Shown: positions 57,220-64,000 of the stretch, piece by piece | Numbering within the stretch: position 1 is the first letter of the stretch | Layout: every line of letters begins with the position of its first letter | Assembly: GCA_032622095.1 (NCBI GenBank) | Contig: CP136066.1 | Span: 149,017,559 to 149,081,558, forward strand | Reading direction: 5' to 3' | Source: Siphonodentalium dalli | Taxonomy: Eukaryota > Mollusca > Scaphopoda > Gadilida > Siphonodentaliidae | DNA length: 64,000 nucleotides | Notes under the pieces: model-generated | The model's database searches: none | The model's input: the letters and a program-made list of their open reading frames with translations, nothing else | What the model was told of the DNA's origin: nothing | Translations under genes and position numbers: made by a program

Positions 57220-59009
57220 GATTTTTTTGAACCACACGCCTGCTATATATACGCGTTGTTTCTAACACTTCTGTATAATTTTCTGATTATTTCATGGAAG
57301 TGAAGAATACACTAAAGTTAATAATTATGAAATACGTGTCTTGTTTATGACCCTACTTCATAAGCTAAATTCTTCTCGGATATACAGTATATACGAGACA
57401 ATGCCAGTGGGGAAGGGTAGATTAGAGATGAGCTCTTGGCACTTTCGCGGAAACCTATATCGAGTATATCAATACATACGTTTAAACGTTCCATCAACAC
57501 GACAGATATGATTTGATATCTGACAAAAGGGCGCCCACATAATTGTGGTCCAGTGTAAACAATGCTTGAATTTTGATGGCAGTTCAACGCCATTTGCTTT
57601 GAATTCTAACGGCAAGCCAACATATATTATTTATTGAAGTGACAGTTAACGTCAGTTTTGTTTTCTAAAGTGGTCGAACAACTCTCTTGGACCAGGTACA
57701 CACGAATCGATTGTTTCACAAAATATCGTAAAGTCATTTAGAGTACCAGGAAACAATTTAAGTTATCGAACAAGACTCTACCCGGCCTCGCAACCTGAAC
57801 AATACGAGTCGATATAATGTTCTAGTCAGTGCGTTGATACCGTTACATATACAGTCTCTTCGGTAATGATCATGGGGGCTAACTTTACAAAACAGAACCA
57901 ACCACACATGCTGATCACCAGAATAGGCAAATTGTTAGCTACAAAATATATCCTTATTCAGAAGCACATATACTGTGTATTCATACCACAGCTTGTATTT
58001 GATGAATGGGTAATTTTTTGTTGTCTCCTGGTCCGGGGTTTTGTGCATAAAATGTATCCTCATATTGACTTCAGACGTTGATAGCGGAATAGTTATTGAA
58101 CAAGATTCGTGATTCCATACACAATTTGTTCATGTAGTGACACAAATTTTTTGCTAATTTTACGATTTTTAGTCAACATTTCAGAACATTTTGGGAACAT
58201 TTTATTTTATCAGCATTCCATCGGCCAAATTCAAAATATGAAACCCCGGAAAACATTTATGTTTTTGGACATGCTCTTTTTGCCCCCCTTTAGCCATCTG
58301 GGGACATTTTATTGAGGATTACAAACTCGTCATAAATGCTGAAACTGTTGATCATTTCCAAACTTTGAGCATTTGGAATATGAACAGTATGCATGTTGCG
58401 AATTCATGGCTGGTTCCGTCTGGAAGGGTCGTTCTATACACAATTTTTTCATTTAGTAACGATAAATTATAATTTAGCGCAAATTTTATGATTTTAAAAT
58501 AAAATTTCAGAAAATTGTAAATTGTTTTTGAAAATTTATGATTTTTAAATAAAATTTCAGAAAATTGTAAATTGTTTTGGAAAATTTAATCTTTCATAGT
58601 ACTCGAACATTCTTTGTGATTGGGAGATGTTTGTAAATACAAAGAACACGTACTATTTGTGATTTATGTTTGTAGTCGTAGGTTCATAGTATTAGCGGAA
58701 TGATAAATTGTTATTTCATTGTTTGTAGATTCTTACAAAGAAAACGCTTCATAGTATTGACCCCTGATCGTCAACTTCTGACCAATTTACATGTGTTATA
58801 CTCCTTAAAGCACGCATTTTGTTTTTAAATGTTCTTTTTGACACTTTGGGAACATATTGGTAATATTTTAGTGGATTAACTCAAATTCGCCATATACATG
58901 TATACCCTACCTGTATATGCCATAATAGCCTAAAATCACAACTACGAGAATATAACTTTGTTGTCAGTTTTTGTCGAATGGGATTATTTACCGTGTTACA
59001 GTTATCACA
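57220..59009. other. Intergenic, no gene supported
   Basis: A 53-bp tandem duplication lies at about 58485-58590 ('aataaaatttcagaaaattg' twice). Open frames at 57345-57593 and 57866-58081 have no recognised motif. Confidence 0.35.
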
Positions 59010-60363
59010 AGCAGGGTGACCAGGCGTTCCACGTGTTAAAGTGATTTGGGACATTCCGCTGAGGAATTTTTAGAGGAATAGAGAGTACACATGCTCAAAT
59101 TAGTTATTCTCATAAATTTTATACCCGAAATGGGCATCACACAAGGTCATTCTTATACATGGACTATAAGCGCCTTGTCCGAATGATTGGCGTCTGTTTA
59201 TCGCGAGTAATTAGGCCCTAGTAAAGAAGTAAATATTTAAAACTATACGCGACGTTGTATTTTACAAATGGTACAAACAACGTGGTTCGTATTCTCGACA
59301 GTAGAGGATGGTTGCCACATTCTTCCAGATGGGACAATGCCTGAGGACTCACTTATCAAGTTGATTCACTAAATAATCTCACAGTTTGCAACAGATGTTA
59401 TATGGTTAAATGTTCTGTTTGCTAATTCGTTTTTATCAAGTTAATGCATGCCGCGACCTCGCCGTAACTCAGAGGGGGCTACTTTTACATCTTCATCCCA
59501 CACCATTACATTGCTCATAGCATTAAATGCATCATTTCAATTTAGAGGAAATTACGCAACCAACACGGATTTATCAATTCTGGTGCCCCTGGCTCTCAAT
59601 CACCAACGTCAACAACAGCCTGGAACCAAATCTAGATAATTATAAATTACTCAAGAATGGCGGCGAAATGTGTCTCGTCGAAGTGAGTATTCATCGAGCT
59701 TTTCATATATATATATATAAATAACTAGACAATACAAAAGCAAATAGCTATAGCCTTTACATGTAACTTTAATCCGAAACTTTAATCCGAGGACACAATT
59801 GGATTCCTCGTTTCGTGGAGAGTTCTGCATCTTATTAAGACTAGATTCCTTATATATTAGCGCTGATACATATGTTTGGAGAAAATCGGCGACAAATTTT
59901 GTATTCACTTTTGGTGTCCCTCCCCTCCCCATCCACTGACTCGAATAGGACCACATCGGATTCGTTAAACCATGTCATTCGATTCATCGTATAAGGGAGA
60001 TGACTATATATAAGTTTGTTTAGTGTACACTGGCGACTAAAGCATTTTTGTCAATTTTAGTTATCTCCCCTCATCCATGACTAGAACCGCGTGTCACCAA
60101 TTTGGAATCTTTAAACCACACAATTAGACTCCTAATTTCATGGAGAGGAAATATATATAAGGTTGGTGAAAATCAGCGACAAATATGTCATCGATTTTGT
60201 AGGCTCTCAGCCTGTTTATGTACCTGATCCGACAACGTCACTTTTAACCATCAACATTGTCTTCCTGTTAAAACGTACCTCTGATAGACCCCCTGTGGCC
60301 CTCTGTTTGCCCCGTTACTTTCTATAGCGGGAGGCAGACATATATTCGTAAGTATATATATAC
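59010..60363 (-). mobile_element. Helitron-like (HINE-type) element, family B, copy B
   Basis: The left end 'gcagggtgaccaggcgttcc' with 'ttaaagtgatt', 'agagtacacatgctcaaa' and 'attctcataaattttatacc' matches 36241-36480. The right part (59860-60340) has the same ~150-bp core phrases ('gattcgttaaaccatgtcat', 'cacacaattagactcctaat') and ends 'gaggcagacatatattcgta', the microsatellite end. At 1.35 kb it is shorter than copy A because it has fewer core repeats. No long flanking repeat is seen here. Confidence 0.65.
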
Positions 60364-63030
60364 TGGAACCGTAAAGATATGAATCGGCAGTTAACAGGTT
60401 AACAACACACGGTTAGCTTAGACCAACTCTGATATTATGAATCAGTAATTTTTGAACAGGCGGATTTCTTTTGTTATGATTGCATATTGTTTCACTCGGA
60501 TAAACGTAAAGTAATTATACACTTACTCAAATATCGTGAATAACATTCATTCAATCAATTAGCAGAAATAAATTCATATAAATACAATGTAGTCATTATA
60601 TTACAATAAGTAAACATGAAAATTGAAAAATTGAAAAGGCAAATTCGTCGCATATTGCACACACATTACATGCGTCGTTCCGGTGAAAATTCATTGCAAA
60701 ACGAAGATCAATACAATTAATACTAGTAAATGAGCTTATGAAAACTAGTCAAAGCACAGTATCACTCTGCATAACTTAAAATTAGTTATACTATTCTGTA
60801 TAAACCAATAATTCAAGGAATCTCTCTCTTCGTTAAAATCCTTCGATGGGAAAGAAATTTTCACCAGTTGGAACGAAAATATCTGCAAACCTGACGCGAA
60901 TACAGTCTCAATAATTTAACATAGCGTTTAGATGAGCAAATTATATAGTTCCATCAATCTGAAATAAAATTGAGTTTCTGTCAATGGCGGTAAAACCTAA
61001 TTTTAAGGGCGGCCAAAGCTCTTTCATCAACTGCATCGAAAGCTGGAATGGATATGAAACAAGCGTGCCTACTGTATGATTGACAATTCGCACGCTTTTC
61101 TCGTATGCTCAGTGTGATCATAATCTATCTCAATCAAACTCACGCTTGTCCTAATTATGAACTCCGCCTTTATATCCGATATTATAGAACTAGTATAATT
61201 GTATTTGTATTATGTATAATCATTGCAATGACCGGATCTGTACACAATGTCAATTGAGGCACTGTCTATCTGATTATATATTGTCCTCTCTTTTTTATCT
61301 ATAAATTACAAATTTAATCAATATAGAAATCAATGCAAAATACTAATATGACATATATATACAAGAGCAGGTGAGTCGACATGAAACATTTAGAGAATGG
61401 GAGTGTCAGATCAGAAAAGGAGAGATAAATCAGGGAGAAAATTGTAAGGCAAATAGTGTGAAATCGATACAATAAGTAGAAATTTTACAAATTGTGTCTA
61501 TCATGTATGCGATCCCAACAAGAGCATAATATGTGATACTATCAATAGTTTTTTATCAGGTGAGATGTGTGAATATACATTTATACAATAATTATATCTA
61601 TAAGAAAAGATCCAATATTGTTTTCTTGTTCTGACATATAGTTTAAAGACACCTTGGCGGTGGGTATCCTGTGAAAATATATCCACCCGTCAAAAACCGC
61701 CACAAACAGAAAGAGCATCAAAATGCAGATAGACTTTGTCCGTATACAAATAAGAAATATCGCATAAACAGTATGTTATGGTCATTTGTTTGACCATTGT
61801 TATGTAAACAAAAGCATAACAAGTTACTTTTCTGGTGTTTGTTTATATTATGATGGTAAACATAAAGATCGTTCTTTGTTGGTGAATACCTGATATGGAA
61901 TTAATAAAGAGCGTTTATGACATTTGTGTGTGATTAGCCAGTAGCATTGTGCTGTCTTCTGTAACACAATCAGGATCTTGCTTAGGTAAAATATAGCGGA
62001 TCTTTATGATAACATGCTGTTTACGCGATGGTCATGGTATATATGAACGGAACTGTATGCGTTTTAATGTTTTTCTGTTTACGGTGTTTGGAACAAATAT
62101 GAATATTTTCGACAATTAAGGCCGCACGTGCCTTTAAAAAAATAGGACTGTTTCATGAAATATTGGAAAAACTTAAGATTAGGTTTAAAAAGGCACCCCT
62201 TTCGTGAATTTTCAAAAAAATCTCAAGTTCAAACTATCAATTAGAAGGAAAAATTCATTATTCGTGAAAAACAATGTATGCTATAGTACTACAGCACCTG
62301 TTCACCTTCACAATATGGGAGATAAGTTCTAATTATGTAAAAAATGGTTTAAAAATTATTGCATATTTTAGTTTCTTGGTGGCCAATTTCAGAACTAATT
62401 GTTTGGAAGAACAGTCACCATTGAACAAAATAATGATAAATTAATTGGAAACGTAGTTGAATATTTATGTTTTATGCAGTTTTGGTCCTTTACACAACAA
62501 AACTAGGTCTGCACATGGCCACCAAAAAAACTAAAATATGCAATGAAAAATGTTTTATTTATTTCCTCGCAGACATTCATGATTTAAGATTGTAAACTGA
62601 TCGCATACCCCAGTTGGGTTCATAAGTTAGATGCAGTGTGTTTGTTAAAAAATATTCCCTGTCAAACTCTCCAACAACCAGCCTTGAAAATTCTTGTTTT
62701 GTTTAAACCACTTCTTTTCATTATTATAATGTATCTATCATATCGTTAGGGTGAACATGTGTTAGAGTACTATATCATACAATTGTTATAGAGGATAATA
62801 ACTGTCCACTTCAAATTGATAGTTTGACATTGAGATTGTTTTAACATTCATGAAACAGAATTAGAATCTGACTCCTTAAGTGTTACATTTATCTTAATCA
62901 TTACCAGTCTGTCACAACAGTCTTGAGTATTTTGTATAAAGACATAGGTTCTTTATCTGCGTTATAATAAGATTCTAATTCTGTTTCAAGCTCATTCAAA
63001 TTTGGCGTAATTCCCCTCATGTTTTATTTA
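60364..63030. other. Intergenic, no gene seen; two small inverted repeats
   Basis: AT-rich. Arms of about 42 bp at 62333-62378 and 62517-62560 ('gcatattttagtttcttggt' and its complement) form a foldback. Another 18-bp inverted pair is 'gaaacagaattagaatct' at 62852 and its complement at 62969. No coding region is supported. Confidence 0.4.
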
Positions 63031-63743
63031 TCTCATATATATTTTGAAGACCTCTGTTTGTCTGTTTGTCTGTCTGTCTGTCATTTATACAAATCTACGA
63101 TTCTCGACCGATCGGGACGAAACTTGGTACGTGTGTGTAGTTTGACCAGGCGGTCGTCGTTGTCGTATTGGCGAGCCCGTGCGACGCCCGTGCAGCGCAT
63201 GCGCAGACCAGATCTCGGAAACGGGTGGAGCTATCGACTTGAAATTTGCTATGTGAATGTATCTTGCCCCGGATACGAATTTTATCGGGTCGCCGAGCCC
63301 GTGCGACGCAAGCTTCGCGCATGCGCAGACCAGATCTCGGAAACGGGTGAAGCTATCGACTTGAAATTTGCTATGTGAATGTATCTTGCCCCGGATACGA
63401 ATTTTATCGGGTCGCCGAGCCCGTGCGACGGAAACGGGTGGAGCTGTCGACTTGAAATTTGGTATGTGAATGTATCTCGCCGAATACGAAGTTTATCGGG
63501 TCGCCGAGCCCGTGCGACGTCAGCTTCGCGCATGCGCAGACGAGATCTCGGAAACGGGTGGAGCTATCGACTTGAAATTTGGTATGTGAATGTATCTTGC
63601 CCCGGATACGAATTTTATCGGGTCGCCGAGCCCGTGCGACGCCAGCTTCGGGCATGCGCAGACCAGATCTCGGAAACGGGTGGAGCTATCGACTTGAAAT
63701 TTGGTTTTTGAATAGCCCGGACAACGTCGGGCTCATCGGCTAG
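63031..63743 (+). mobile_element. Helitron-like (HINE-type) element H6, 122-bp core family
   Basis: Begins TCTCATATATATTTTGAAGA after an A and has (GTCT)n at 63055-63082. It has four to five core units (gctatcgacttgaaattt at about 63230, 63352, 63445, 63563 and 63685; one unit is internally deleted), then the GCCCGGAC...GTCGGGC hairpin and CTAG at 63740-63743. Same family as H2 and H4. The cleanest single copy in the window for defining both ends. Confidence 0.8.
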
Positions 63744-64000
63744 TCTAATATATATTTTGGGACTTCTGTCTGTTTGTTTGTTGTTTGTCTGTTAGCTATG
63801 GCCGGGAAAACAGTCGGACGGATTGAGCCCAAACTTCATATCTAAGGGTAAAATCACAGATGGAATGTCATCGCACCGCTTCTGATAGCGTCAGAGCACT
63901 CATTCTCCAATCCCCCGCCATAGCAATGGGTAGTTAATGGGTTAATCGCGTGATAGTTAAAGAGCGTTCGTATCCGCAGTGTCGTTGATAAAGAACGTGT
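63744..64000 (+). mobile_element. Helitron-like (HINE-type) element H7, cut by the window end
   Basis: Starts TCTAATATATATTTTGGGAC immediately after the CTAG of H6, with a (GTTT/GTCT) run. It then reads 'cggattgagcccaaacttca' and 'agagcgttcgtatccgcagt', the reverse complement of parts of H1 (22925-23110). Its 3' end lies beyond the window. Confidence 0.65.

Overview
The window is eukaryotic, intron-bearing, AT-rich and repeat-dominated. It looks like an invertebrate genome, tentatively a mollusc or another lophotrochozoan. Three things point that way: a secreted protein exon with a PAN/apple-like cysteine pattern and a C-type lectin terminal exon (both on the minus strand, with splice sites); non-LTR retrotransposons of invertebrate type; and many non-autonomous Helitron-like elements of the tandem-core plus (GTCT)n plan, known from bivalve 'pearl' elements and from HINE/DINE-1 elements. 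The taxonomic call is inference. I see no bacterial operon, tRNA, rRNA or CRISPR array.

Layout. 0-1.2 kb holds a 294-bp tandem duplication. A minus-strand Helitron-like end lies at 2.44 kb. 4.9-5.9 kb holds a 224-bp tandem duplication between shorter direct repeats. 6.15-6.90 kb is a MITE built from TGTGTA/TACACA motifs. 7.0-10.4 kb holds three successive tandem arrays (154-bp, 161-bp x 8, 68-bp x 17). 11.47-11.93 kb is an interspersed repeat with further copies at 33.5 and 55.6 kb. 13.18-13.46 kb (minus) is exon 1 of a secreted PAN-like gene with a conserved upstream region. 16.76-19.75 kb is a 5'-truncated, frameshifted reverse-transcriptase fragment between two ~750-bp direct repeats. 22.49-25.93 kb is a cluster of abutting Helitron-like elements. 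26.47-27.33 kb holds a palindrome array and an inverted hairpin array. 30.97-32.18 kb has two foldback elements, and 33.32-34.15 kb a TIR element. 34.19-34.43 kb (minus) is the last exon of a C-type lectin gene. 36.05-39.33 kb is a 2.9-kb Helitron-like element between ~190-bp direct repeats. 40.38-41.33 kb is an intact ORF1-like retroelement protein, followed by a ~4.7-kb satellite. 47.45-51.34 kb is a nearly intact non-LTR ORF2 (endonuclease plus reverse transcriptase) with one in-frame stop and a 3' UTR. 51.83-53.41 kb (minus) is a frameshifted paralog of the 13.4-kb exon, split by a 1.27-kb foldback transposon with a target-site duplication. 54-63 kb is mostly AT-rich with further MITE and Helitron-like pieces. 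63.03-64.00 kb holds two more abutting Helitron-like elements.

How the parts relate. The host genes visible are fragments of a PAN/C-type-lectin locus, plausibly recognition or defence proteins. The minus-strand order (paralogous exon 1 at 53.4 kb, lectin terminal exon at 34.2 kb, second exon 1 at 13.4 kb) suggests a duplicated locus whose introns have been filled with transposons. Almost everything else is mobile or tandem DNA. The most unusual structural signal is that two unrelated element types each sit between exceptionally long direct repeats (~750 and ~190 bp).
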